The translations under genes were made by a program, and so were the position numbers. A stretch of DNA of 64,000 nucleotides from Anderseniella sp963759095 (GTDB taxonomy: Bacteria; Pseudomonadota; Alphaproteobacteria; Rhizobiales; Aestuariivirgaceae), in contig CAVWYF010000014.1 in the NCBI GenBank assembly GCA_963759095.1, positions 62,001 to 126,000 on the forward strand, written 5' to 3'. Below, one piece after another: positions 15,515 to 22,820 of this stretch (the stretch's first letter is position 1; the number at the start of each line of letters is the position of its first letter). Under the pieces are notes generated by a model. It saw only the letters and a program-made list of their open reading frames with translations. It was not told the origin of the DNA and searched no databases.

Positions 15515-16110
15515 CTGCGGTCGTGACCATCCAGCAGCGTGCGATGGGCGGTTCGTTTTACGGTTTCAATGTATTGCGCCTGCGATTGACCGCATTCCTG
15601 GGTCAGCTGCTCCCAGTTTCGAACGGACAGCAATGTCCACAGAATGTCCGTGGCCTGTTTCACTGGAAGATCGCGCGCCAGACTTCCGTCATTGTTGGCT
15701 GCATTGATCGCAGCCACACAGCCATGGCGAACAGCCTGCATGCGATCGTTCCAGGCGAGGTTTGCGGCCTGATCAGTGTCTTTCAGGGCCAGCAGGGCTT
15801 TTGCGATGCCATGGATTTCGGGAATGTAGTTTCCCCAGGCATCGATAAAGGCGTCCAGGCGGTCCATCCCGTTCGCGGTTTCCCGGCTCAATGCGAGACG
15901 CTTATCTATTCCCTTGATGTCATCAAGATACCGGGTGGTGGCAATGAGTAATTCCGCCCGCGTCGGGAAATGAAGATACACCGCCTGCCGGCTGATGCCG
16001 GCCTGTTTGGCAATATCGCTCATGCGGACGCCCTGACCCTGACTGGCCTCCAGCAGTTTCCACGTTGCATTCAGAATGCGGGTACGGGTTTCGAGATTAT
16101 CGCTTGACAT
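15511..16110 (-). CDS. TetR/AcrR family transcriptional regulator
   Basis: The 199-residue protein has an N-terminal TetR helix-turn-helix (ILNATWKLLEASQGQGVRMSDIAKQAGISRQAVYLHFPTRAELL, about 12-55) and an alpha-helical C-terminal ligand domain. It is divergent from a flavodoxin-fold oxidoreductase. Two adjacent perfect 15-bp palindromes, and a third overlapping its own start codon, lie between them. It therefore very probably represses both itself and the oxidoreductase operon until an inducer, perhaps a quinone or electrophile, binds. Confidence 0.9.
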   Translation of the reverse strand: MSSDNLETRTRILNATWKLLEASQGQGVRMSDIAKQAGISRQAVYLHFPTRAELLIATTRYLDDIKGIDKRLALSRETANGMDRLDAFIDAWGNYIPEIHGIAKALLALKDTDQAANLAWNDRMQAVRHGCVAAINAANNDGSLARDLPVKQATDILWTLLSVRNWEQLTQECGQSQAQYIETVKRTAHRTLLDGHDRS

Positions 16111-16159
16111 AATGTAAAGTACGGCCTACTTGACATAATGTCAATTGACACAGTGTCAA
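16104..16159. promoter_or_regulatory. Cluster of three TetR operators between regulator and oxidoreductase
   Basis: TTGACATAATGTCAA (16130-16144) and TTGACACAGTGTCAA (16145-16159) are directly abutting 15-bp palindromes. A third, imperfect copy TTGACATAATGTAAA (16104-16118) covers the start codon of the TetR gene. The second palindrome ends 16 bases before the oxidoreductase ATG. Confidence 0.85.
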
Positions 16160-16175
16160 GCAAAAGGAAAACATC

Positions 16176-16763
16176 ATGGCAAATCGGATTTTCATCTGGG
16201 TCGGCCACCCCAGGCCCAAATCTTTATGTGCAGGAATGGCCGATGCCTATCAGGCAGGCGCTGAAAGAAACGGCTCGCAAGTGCGGCGATTGGATCTAAG
16301 TGAAATGTCATTCGAGATGGATACTTTTTCCGGGTATGACGAAGCCATGCCGCCGCTGGAGCCTGACCTCAAGGCCTGGCAGGACAATGTCGCATGGGCC
16401 GAACACCTGCTGTTTGTGCACCCGTACTGGTGGGGTGCAATGCCGACAAAAGCCAAGGCGGTACTGGATCGCGCGCTCGAGCCCGGATTTGGTTTCAAGT
16501 ATCACTCACGGGGCGTGAAGTGGGACAAATTGCTCAAGGGCAAGTCCGCCGATGCAATTATCACGTCGGACACGCCGCCGCTGATCGATACCCTCATCTA
16601 CAGGAAGCCGGCGCGGCGGGTCATGAAAAATAAGGTCCTGGGGTTTTGCGGGATCAAGGCGCGCAACATCGTTCAGTTCGGGTCGGTTAAAACCGCCAGT
16701 GATCAAAAAGTCTCAGGCTGGATCGGCAAGGCCGAACGAATGGGCGCCAGCGCGGCAGCCTGA
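16176..16763 (+). CDS. NAD(P)H-dependent oxidoreductase, flavodoxin fold (quinone reductase family)
   Basis: The 195-residue protein begins RIFIWVGHPRPKSLC, the phosphate-binding loop of the NQO/MdaB/KefF family, and has FVHPYWWGAMPTKAKAVLDR at about 87-106, the flavin/substrate block, and LGFCGIKARN near the C-terminus. It would bind FMN or FAD and reduce quinones or nitro compounds in the cytosol. It is under the adjacent TetR operators, and DUF1772 follows 25 bases downstream, so the pair is probably an inducible detoxification operon. Confidence 0.9.
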   Translation: MANRIFIWVGHPRPKSLCAGMADAYQAGAERNGSQVRRLDLSEMSFEMDTFSGYDEAMPPLEPDLKAWQDNVAWAEHLLFVHPYWWGAMPTKAKAVLDRALEPGFGFKYHSRGVKWDKLLKGKSADAIITSDTPPLIDTLIYRKPARRVMKNKVLGFCGIKARNIVQFGSVKTASDQKVSGWIGKAERMGASAAA

Positions 16764-16788
16764 TGATGACAGGTACGGGAGAACCGAT

Positions 16789-17283
16789 ATGACATTCGAT
16801 TTGGTACTGATGGTGTGCACTGCTGCGGTTGTCGGCTGCGGCCTTATTGCTGGTGTGTTTCTGGCGTTTTCGGATTTCGTGATGAAATCACTGCGTGCCG
16901 CCAGCCCGGCCAGCGGCATCGAAGCCATGCAATTGATCAACCGTAAGGTATACGGGTCGGTTTTCCTGATCCTTTTGATTGCCATGCTGGTGATTTCGGT
17001 GGCACTTGCCATTTATGCATCCGTGTACATGAGCGGCCCCGCAACTGCGTGGATCATCTCCGGAGGCGCGCTTTATGCCATTGGGGTGTTCATCGTAACC
17101 ATGGTGTTCAATGTGCCCATGAACCAGCGGCTTGATGCCATGAACCATGTAAGTGGGGAAACAGCATCCTACTGGGTTGTTTATGCCTCTTCCTGGACGT
17201 TGTGGAACCATGTCAGAACAATTGCGTCTGCCGGCTCCGCGATCTGTTTTCTGATCGGATGTCTTATGCTCAGCGGTGGCTGA
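16789..17283 (+). CDS. DUF1772 domain membrane protein (anthrone-oxygenase-like)
   Basis: The 164-residue protein has four predicted membrane segments and the DUF1772 pattern: AGVFLAFSDFVMKSL near residue 25, a central FNVPMNQRLD (about 105-115), and WTLWNHVRTIAS near the end. The conserved Asn, Arg, Trp and His residues are present. Some family members act on anthrones or related aromatics. The ATG at 16789 follows gggag. It is the second gene of the TetR-controlled operon, consistent with a role in handling quinone-like compounds. Confidence 0.85.
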   Translation: MTFDLVLMVCTAAVVGCGLIAGVFLAFSDFVMKSLRAASPASGIEAMQLINRKVYGSVFLILLIAMLVISVALAIYASVYMSGPATAWIISGGALYAIGVFIVTMVFNVPMNQRLDAMNHVSGETASYWVVYASSWTLWNHVRTIASAGSAICFLIGCLMLSGG

Positions 17284-17340
17284 ACCGCTTTGAGAGCATC
17301 TTCAAAGACTCCTGCAAGGAAGCCATGTCCTGAATAGAAA

Positions 17341-17370
17341 ATGCCGGAGTGGTGTTGACCACTCCGGCAT
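17341..17370 (-). terminator. Terminator of the symporter gene (minus strand)
   Basis: ATGCCGGAGTGG (17341-17352) and CCACTCCGGCAT (17359-17370) form a perfect 12-bp stem. On the minus strand it is followed by TTTCTATT. It could also stop the convergent DUF1772 operon. Confidence 0.75.
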
Positions 17371-17393
17371 CAGTGTTTGTGAGAGTTCTGGAA

Positions 17394-18935
17394 TTAGTGC
17401 TTGAACCGCTTGATCTCACCGGACTTCAGGCGGGACATGTACGAGTTCATTTCCTTCTTCACAATCGGCATCAGGAAGTAGAGCGCCGTGATGTTGACTA
17501 CTGCCATGGCGAAGATTGCCGCGTCAGAGAAATCGATCACAGGGCCCAGGCTGGCCGAGGCGCCGATGACGACGAAGACACAGAAGATGATCTTGAACAC
17601 CAGTTCTGTAGTCTTGCCTTCGCCGAACAGGTAGGTCCAGGCTTTCAAACCGTAATATGACCAGGAGATCATGGTTGAGAAAGCGAACAGAACCACCGCT
17701 ATTGCGAGCACATACGGGAACCAGCTGAAGCCGGTTGCAAACGCTGCAGAGGTCAGTGATACGCCTGATACACCACCGACTGTTGCGATGGAGTTGCCAT
17801 CAAGAACAAAATTGCCGGTTGCCGGATCAACGATCAGCAGTCCGGAAATGGTGATGACCAGAGCTGTCATGGTGCAAATCACGACCGTGTCGATGAAAGG
17901 CTCCAGCAGGGACACAAGTCCCTCTGTGATCGGTTCTTTTGTGCGAACCGCCGAGTGGGCGATGGCCGCCGAACCAACGCCTGCTTCATTGGAGAAAGCG
18001 GCGCGCTTGAAACCCTGGATAAGGGCACCCACAAAACCACCTGCAACGCCTAAGCCGGTGAAGGCACCTTCAAAGATCTGGCCGAATGCCCAGCCGATCT
18101 TGTCGTAGTTGATCAACAGGATGATCAGCGCGGTACCGACATAAAGGACGCCCATGAAGGGGACCACCTTTTCCGTCACGCTGGCGATGGATTTGATGCC
18201 ACCGACAATCACCGCGTACACAACCACGGCAAACACAATGCCGGTAATCCAGCCTGGATAATCCCCCAGGATGCCTGAGATCTGGGCGTGTGCCTGATTG
18301 GCCTGGAACATGTTGCCGCCACCAAGGGCGCCGAGAATACAGAATATAGAAAACACCACGGCCAGGATCTTACCGCCAGGTACGCCGCGTTCCGCAAAAC
18401 CCTTTGACATATAATACATCGGGCCACCTGAAACGGTGCCGTCTTCATATTCGTTGCGGTATTTGACGCCGAGCGTACATTCGGTGAATTTCGATGCCAT
18501 GCCCAGAAGGCCGGCCGTAATCATCCAGAACGTCGCACCCGGACCGCCAATACCCACGGCCACTGCCACACCGGCAATGTTGCCGAGGCCCACGGTGCCG
18601 GACAGGGCGGTTGTCAGTGCCTGGAAGTGGCTCACTTCACCGGCATCATTGGGGTCTGCATAATCACCCTTTACGAGCTGGATGGAATGCCGGAAGCCTC
18701 TGATCTGAATGAACCCGAAATAGACCGTGAACAATGACGCAGCAACCACAAGCCACATCACGATCCATGGAAAACTGGTGCCGGGAAATGGCGAGAAAAT
18801 GAAATTCACAAACGGGCCTGTTACCGTGGCGAAGGTTTCATTTACAGCCTGGTCAATGGTTCTGGCTTCTTGTGCAAAAGCCGATGTAGACCCTGCAGCG
18901 CTGAGCGCAAGGGTCGTTAAGGTAAGTTTTTTCAT
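17394..18935 (-). CDS. Alanine/glycine:cation symporter family protein (AGCS)
   Basis: The 513-residue protein has the AGCS signatures: FQALTTALSGTVGLGNIAGVAVAV (about 105-128), GPGATFWM, and FKRAAFSNEAGVGSAAIAHSA near residue 310, with about eleven membrane segments. It imports alanine or glycine with sodium across the inner membrane. The N-terminus (MKKLTLTTLALSAAGSTSAFAQ) looks like a cleavable signal peptide ahead of the first membrane helix, seen in some marine and alphaproteobacterial members. It follows the universal stress protein gene by 11 bases, so they form an operon. Confidence 0.92.
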   Translation of the reverse strand: MKKLTLTTLALSAAGSTSAFAQEARTIDQAVNETFATVTGPFVNFIFSPFPGTSFPWIVMWLVVAASLFTVYFGFIQIRGFRHSIQLVKGDYADPNDAGEVSHFQALTTALSGTVGLGNIAGVAVAVGIGGPGATFWMITAGLLGMASKFTECTLGVKYRNEYEDGTVSGGPMYYMSKGFAERGVPGGKILAVVFSIFCILGALGGGNMFQANQAHAQISGILGDYPGWITGIVFAVVVYAVIVGGIKSIASVTEKVVPFMGVLYVGTALIILLINYDKIGWAFGQIFEGAFTGLGVAGGFVGALIQGFKRAAFSNEAGVGSAAIAHSAVRTKEPITEGLVSLLEPFIDTVVICTMTALVITISGLLIVDPATGNFVLDGNSIATVGGVSGVSLTSAAFATGFSWFPYVLAIAVVLFAFSTMISWSYYGLKAWTYLFGEGKTTELVFKIIFCVFVVIGASASLGPVIDFSDAAIFAMAVVNITALYFLMPIVKKEMNSYMSRLKSGEIKRFKH

Positions 18936-18946
18936 GAGGCGTTTCC

Positions 18947-19384
18947 TTATCCGACAACCGTAACTGGTACAGTTGCTGTCATGACGAGATTCGCAGTTGA
19001 AGAGCCAAACAGGCGGCTTGCAAACCCGCCTTCAGATGCTCGTGCAACGACAATCTGATCTGCGCCTTCTTCGACAGCCACTGCATTCAGCAAGTCGGCG
19101 ACGTCTCCGTGCTTCACCACACCGCGTGCGGAAAACCCTTCGGCTTTCAACGCATCGACGGCCGGTGTAACAATACGGCTGTTGGCGGCCGCAATTTCTT
19201 CCTCGCGCCGCTTATGCCGTTCTTCATTCTCCTCCGGTGTCTGAAAGCTGTACGGTGACCATTCGATCACATAGACAGCGATCAACTCGCACTTGCCTAT
19301 TTGTTTTGCTTGCTTCTTGGCATAGGCAACGGCACGTTCCCCTGAACCGCTGCCGTCAAGGCCAATTACTATTTTGGCAGACAT
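18947..19384 (-). CDS. Universal stress protein, UspA family
   Basis: The 145-residue single Usp domain begins IVIGLDGSGSGERAVAYA and ends with the ATP-binding motif RLFGSSTANLVMTATVPVTVVG (G-x(9)-GSS). It should be an ATP-binding Usp. It is upstream of, and only 11 bases from, the AGCS symporter; Usp proteins are often found beside or fused to transporters and are thought to gate or sense them. A cctccttt-complement (aaggagg) ribosome site precedes the ATG. Confidence 0.92.
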   Translation of the reverse strand: MSAKIVIGLDGSGSGERAVAYAKKQAKQIGKCELIAVYVIEWSPYSFQTPEENEERHKRREEEIAAANSRIVTPAVDALKAEGFSARGVVKHGDVADLLNAVAVEEGADQIVVARASEGGFASRLFGSSTANLVMTATVPVTVVG

Positions 19385-19616
19385 TGCACCCTCCTTTTTT
19401 GTACTATACTCCTTCAGTAAGGCACGTTTTGTCGCAGGCCGAAAGTTCTAATCACACTGCCTGTGAGTAATCGACGCCGCCCAGGCAATGACCGACCCCT
19501 CAATACTCAAACCTGCCTAGTGCTGACGAAATTGATAAAATCACCGCTAATTTTCAGATGATTGTTTAAAGCCTGTGTTGGTATAGCTGCCCGCACAACA
19601 ATAGGGATGCGGTGCG

Positions 19617-19853
19617 ATGTTCAACAATGACAACAACAGAAAATCTTATGAAGTGCAGCTGTTGCTCAGTGACGGGCGGTCAGTCGACGGTACGCTGATG
19701 CTGCCCATGAGCAGCGACATCAAACGTGTTCTCGGCGGGGATAGCCCGATACTGGAATTCATGCACAAGGACGGGCGTGAATCGATGATTGCCAAAGCAG
19801 CGGTTGTTGAAATCATTCTTTTGGACAATGCCGCATCCGAAGCGGCTGCCTAG
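19617..19853 (+). CDS. Small conserved protein of unknown function
   Basis: The 78-residue product has a compact predicted beta-rich core (YEVQLLLSDGRSVDGTLMLPMSSDIKRVL, LEFMHKDGRESMIAKAAVVEIILL) and an Ala/Glu tail. The pattern of short strands with DGR turns suggests an Sm- or PilZ-like barrel, but this is a guess. A gatgcggtg stretch lies before the ATG. It is monocistronic and is followed by an A/T-rich hairpin at 19863-19887. Confidence 0.65.
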   Translation: MFNNDNNRKSYEVQLLLSDGRSVDGTLMLPMSSDIKRVLGGDSPILEFMHKDGRESMIAKAAVVEIILLDNAASEAAA

Positions 19854-19862
19854 ATCAGTATA

Positions 19863-19887
19863 ATTTTTGATTGATTCAATCAAAAAT
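19863..19887. repeat. A/T-rich perfect palindrome after the 78-residue protein gene
   Basis: ATTTTTGATTGA and TCAATCAAAAAT are exact inverted copies with one base between. It may act as a terminator in either direction, although it lacks G/C pairs. Confidence 0.5.
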
Positions 19888-19900
19888 CATAAAACTGATC

Positions 19901-19970
19901 GTTTCCAAAGTGCTGGAGCAACCTCATGGGTTCAGTTGAACCCATGTCGCTCCAGAACTGCTTTGGGAAC
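19901..19970. repeat. 70-bp long palindrome with CATGGGTTCA core (family D)
   Basis: Nested arms GTTTCCAAAG/CTTTGGGAAC, CTGGAGC/GCTCCAG and CATGGGTTCA/TGAACCCATG pair around GT. Related cores occur at 22130-22195 and 39188-39228. From 19970 to 20199 lies the long 5' untranslated region of the cold-shock gene; no other gene is seen in this gap. Confidence 0.7.
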
Positions 19971-20199
19971 AATATGGACGGTTTCAGCCGTTAGCCATTT
20001 TCCGGTTTATTTTCGCATATCAATTGCAATTTGCATTAAGATCACTCATATTCGGACCTGTATAGACCGAACTTGTCTGGTGATGCCTGATATCCGGTGC
20101 GCCGTTTAACCTCGTTATTCCTGACAATGTGAGCAATGTACTGACCCAGCCATCACAAGGTGTGAATGAGCGGGTTTCTCCTTTGAAGGGACAACGACC

Positions 20200-20412
20200 A
20201 TGCCAGTAGGCACAGTAAAATTTTTCAACACAACCAAAGGCTTCGGCTTCATTGAGCCGGAAGATGGTTCCAAGGACGCTTTTGTTCATATCTCCGCCGT
20301 TGAGCGCGCAGGCATGGGCACCTTGAACGAAGGCCAGAAGGTAAAGTTTGAGCTGGTAACCGACCAGCGCAGCGGCAAGATGTCGGCTGACAACCTGGAA
20401 GACGCTTCTTAA
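20200..20412 (+). CDS. Cold-shock domain protein, CspA family
   Basis: The 70-residue protein is a single OB-fold cold-shock domain with RNP1 KGFGFI and RNP2 DAFVHI, starting with the usual PVGTVKFFNTT. It binds single-stranded RNA/DNA as an RNA chaperone. The ATG at 20200 follows aaggga. A long upstream region without genes would give a lengthy 5' leader, as in cspA genes whose mRNA changes structure with temperature. A terminator follows. Confidence 0.95.
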   Translation: MPVGTVKFFNTTKGFGFIEPEDGSKDAFVHISAVERAGMGTLNEGQKVKFELVTDQRSGKMSADNLEDAS

Positions 20413-20444
20413 TTTAGCGCACTTTCAGTTACAGGTTTTGAACC

Positions 20445-20473
20445 CTGCAGGCCTTGCGGCCTGCAGAGTTTTT
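20445..20473 (+). terminator. Rho-independent terminator of the cold-shock gene
   Basis: CTGCAGGCC (20445-20453) and GGCCTGCAG (20458-20466) pair around TTGC, followed by AGTTTTTA. It touches the stop codon of the convergent DUF599 gene. Confidence 0.88.
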
Positions 20474-21191
20474 ATTTGCGCAGTTTTTCTTCTTCGTTCA
20501 CGGCATCCACATAGGTGCCGATGGCACGCGCCGTAGTTGTCAGTGTCTGACGGTAGAACAACATTGCCATCACGGCGCACGTTGCAATGATGCACGGCAC
20601 CGGCCCGAGCAGCAGGAACAGGGCGGCAACGGCATAATAATAACCGCGGATGCCATTGTTGAAACTGCGCACGGCTTCCGTCAGCACCGTGGCGGTTGCT
20701 TCAATCTGAATGGTGAATTGCGGCGTTTCTTCTGCCTGGTCGGGCAATCCGCCACTTAGCGCGACGGTGTAAATGAGTTTGCGCAACGAATAAGTGAAGG
20801 CAAAGAAGCTGATGCCCAGGATCAACACGACCACGGACAGGTTTGCCGCCAGCAGTTCGATGCTCATGGGTGCCACAAAATGCAGTTGTGACAACACCGC
20901 GTGAACCGAGGAGACATTGGCGAAGGTACCGAGCAAAGCCGCCAGGACGATCAGCGAAGCAGAGCCGAAGAAGGCCACGGAACTGATGATCTGGTTGAGC
21001 AATATGGCGTCAAACGGCCGCTGTGCACGCTGTGTGGACAATCGCATCCAGCGCAGGCGCACGATGCCAAGTTGCGCATTCAATGTGCCGCGCCCGAACA
21101 ATGACAGAATTGGCGAATACAGCCACCAGGCCGCAAACAGCAGGGCAAAAGCGACAAGGTGAAGACTGGTAAGATCAGGCGGTAAGGACAT
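20472..21191 (-). CDS. DUF599 family membrane protein
   Basis: The 239-residue protein has four or more hydrophobic segments (about 8-28, 62-85, 105-130, 190-212) and the DUF599 blocks LRWMRLSTQRAQRPFDAILLNQI and FNNGIRGYYYAVAALFLLLGPVPCI. The family is of unknown function. The frame extends upstream to 21341, but that part overlaps the divergent methyltransferase remnant and looks non-family; I chose ATG 21191. No good ribosome site is visible, which leaves the start uncertain. Confidence 0.85.
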   Translation of the reverse strand: MSLPPDLTSLHLVAFALLFAAWWLYSPILSLFGRGTLNAQLGIVRLRWMRLSTQRAQRPFDAILLNQIISSVAFFGSASLIVLAALLGTFANVSSVHAVLSQLHFVAPMSIELLAANLSVVVLILGISFFAFTYSLRKLIYTVALSGGLPDQAEETPQFTIQIEATATVLTEAVRSFNNGIRGYYYAVAALFLLLGPVPCIIATCAVMAMLFYRQTLTTTARAIGTYVDAVNEEEKLRK

Positions 21192-21194
21192 GGT

Positions 21195-21833
21195 GTGTGT
21201 GCTACAGCGGAACAAAGCACAGGGGAAGGGGCTTTGGACCTGCTTTCGCTGAAGAACATGGGGGCAGGGCGGTGTCTCGGGATTGACCAGGCAGACGCCT
21301 TTCTGGAACAGGCGCGCGAACTGGCTGAAATCGCCGGGCATGCTGGTGAGGTGAGTTTCACGGCGGCGGATGTCTATGCGCTGCCGACATACCTGAACGG
21401 GCGCTTCGACATTGCGATGACCACAATCGGAGTGCTTGGATGGATGCCGGACCTAAACGGATTTTTCTCTGCGGTCTCAGACCTGATTGTTCCAGGCGGG
21501 CACTGGGTAATGGAAGAAATGCACCCGATCCTGTTCATGTATGAGCCGGATGAGAATGGTGGACCATCCAAGCTCGAGCATTCCTACTTTCAGACCGGCC
21601 CATTTGTGGAAACCACGGGCCTGGATTACTTCGGCTACGAGCAGTATGCCTCCAACCCGCATTACTCATTTACCCACAAGATGTCGGATATTGTGAATGC
21701 CGGTCTCAAGGTCGGACTTGAACTGCAGTACATGCACGAGGTCGGGCATGACATATCACACTTCTGCGCCGACCTTGAGCGGGCCGAGGGCCGGCCACCG
21801 TTGGGGCTGTACGTGCTGTGGCGCAAGACGTAA
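21195..21833 (+). CDS. Class I SAM-dependent methyltransferase, probably missing its N-terminus
   Basis: The 212-residue frame resembles methyltransferases of the Methyltransf_11/25 type: STGEGALDLLSLKNMGAGRCLGID corresponds to motif I and the acidic loop after strand 2, then FTAADVYALP (motif II) and LIVPGGHWVMEEMHP (motif III). In full-length relatives about 50 residues precede motif I; here only about eight do. The SAM-binding loop also lacks the usual ExxCGxG form. The start lies three bases from the DUF599 start on the other strand, leaving no promoter. A 5' deletion is likely, so this may be a pseudogene. Element A2 begins four bases after its stop. Confidence 0.6.
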   Translation: MCATAEQSTGEGALDLLSLKNMGAGRCLGIDQADAFLEQARELAEIAGHAGEVSFTAADVYALPTYLNGRFDIAMTTIGVLGWMPDLNGFFSAVSDLIVPGGHWVMEEMHPILFMYEPDENGGPSKLEHSYFQTGPFVETTGLDYFGYEQYASNPHYSFTHKMSDIVNAGLKVGLELQYMHEVGHDISHFCADLERAEGRPPLGLYVLWRKT

Positions 21834-21836
21834 TTT

Positions 21837-22126
21837 TAGAGCCTCTTCGATCTAAATAGAAGCGTTTGACCGGCTGTTTGCGTTCGCTGGCAAGGTGCGG
21901 TTCCTGCCATGGTCTGGTTGACCACAAAGGAGCCGCAGCGACGATGTCCAGCGGGCGCATAAAACCCGGCCTGCGGTGGGCCAAATCAGCCCATCAGCGT
22001 TGTTGCGGCGCTTGCCCGATGGGGTCTGGGTGAAACCCAGCCCCGGCATCGCGCTTCACTTTGCGCTTAGCCGAGTGGGCTGATTTGGTACCATCAAACG
22101 CATCTATTTAGATCGAAAAGGCTCTA
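21837..22126. repeat. Three-way-junction palindromic element, copy A2
   Basis: The 290-bp element has terminal inverted repeats of about 28 bases with two mismatches (TAGAGCCTCTTCGATCTAAA on the left). Arm I (GACCGGCTGTTTGCG...) and arm II (GGTGGGCCAAATCAGCCC with GGGCTGATTTGGTACC) match A1 in place. The arm I inner pair is GCGGTTCCT/AGGAGCCGC where A1 has ...CCC/GGG..., a compensating change. Arm II carries an extra CTGGGTGAAACCCAG hairpin at its tip. It begins four bases after the methyltransferase stop. Confidence 0.85.
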
Positions 22127-22129
22127 GTT

Positions 22130-22195
22130 GGAGCGGCGCACTTTGAGCAACACGATTTGATATGAACCCATGTTGCTATGCAGGTGCGCCGCTCC
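22130..22195. repeat. Palindrome with TGAACCCATG core (family D), possible terminator
   Basis: GGAGCGGCGCAC (22130-22141) and GTGCGCCGCTCC (22184-22195) are a perfect 12-bp inverted repeat enclosing AGCAACA/TGTTGCT. The right edge is 13 bases beyond the stop of the minus-strand gene at 22209. Confidence 0.65.
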
Positions 22196-22208
22196 TTGTT
22201 TCAGCCAC

Positions 22209-22475
22209 TTACTGCGCTGGCGCGGTTGTAGCCGGCGGAGCAGCCTGCTCCTGTGCGGCCGGTGCGGTTTCCGTTGCAGGCGGGACTATGACCTGTTCAC
22301 TGGTGGTGCCAGTTGTTATGGCCGGGCGATCAGAGCCTGCGAATGAGAAGAAGGCAATCATTGCAAGCAGGATTGCGACGGCGAGGCCGATCAACCAGCC
22401 GTTTGAGCCGCCGGAACGGGTGCGATAGTCGGGTGCATGTGATGAGCGATGCTCATTTTGATAGTCTGTGGCCAT
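22209..22475 (-). CDS. Small single-span membrane protein with Pro/Ala/Thr-rich tail
   Basis: The 88-residue product has a polar N-terminus rich in His and Arg, one membrane helix (GWLIGLAVAILLAMIAFFSFAG, about 26-47), and a periplasmic Ala/Pro/Thr/Gln tail. This layout is common among uncharacterised Hyphomicrobiales proteins. The ATG at 22475 follows ggag at the right spacing. No function can be inferred and it has no operon partner. Confidence 0.65.
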   Translation of the reverse strand: MATDYQNEHRSSHAPDYRTRSGGSNGWLIGLAVAILLAMIAFFSFAGSDRPAITTGTTSEQVIVPPATETAPAAQEQAAPPATTAPAQ

Positions 22476-22580
22476 GACAAAAACTCCATTACTCATGGCC
22501 CCCAAGCCCTTTCAATTGTCATTGCAACATTTCAATATGCCGAAGCGTGGGCTGAAATAGGGTATTTTTGGACGGTTTTA

Positions 22581-22707
22581 GACATCGAAACGGCTTACCT
22601 GCCTTCGGCAGGCCGTTGTCATCTTTGCTGGTCGAACAGCTTATCCGCCTTCGGCGGGCCGTGTGATTTTAACTGATCGAACAGCTTATCCGCCTTCGGC
22701 GGGCCGT
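22581..22707 (-). repeat. Three tandem hairpin units of family C (CCGCCTTCGGCGG)
   Basis: Units at about 22631-22662 and 22675-22707 share CGAACAGCTTATCCGCCTTC and GGCGGGCCGT; a diverged unit lies at 22581-22616. Each forms a stem closed by TTCG, a very stable tetraloop in RNA. A fourth unit lies inside element B2 (8993-9026). The minus-strand translation gives a repeated PKADKLFDQ, which I regard as chance. The rest of the gap 22476-22766 holds nothing else. Confidence 0.7.
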
Positions 22708-22766
22708 TCTCCATGCCTGCAAAATGCCGGGTTGGCTTTGCTGTAATGGGTGAAGATGGCGTGCCG

Positions 22767-22795
22767 ACAAAAAAGGCCGGGAACAGGTCCCGGCC
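22767..22795 (-). terminator. Rho-independent terminator of rplS
   Basis: GGCCGGGA (22775-22782) pairs with TCCCGGCC (22788-22795); on the minus strand TTTTTTGT follows directly. Confidence 0.9.
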
Positions 22796-22820
22796 GTTTC
22801 GAAATTCTGAATGACGCTGC

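Noticed and set aside
22581..22707. CRISPR array
   Set aside because: The repeats are self-complementary, only two to three in number, with no regular spacers and no cas genes in the window.
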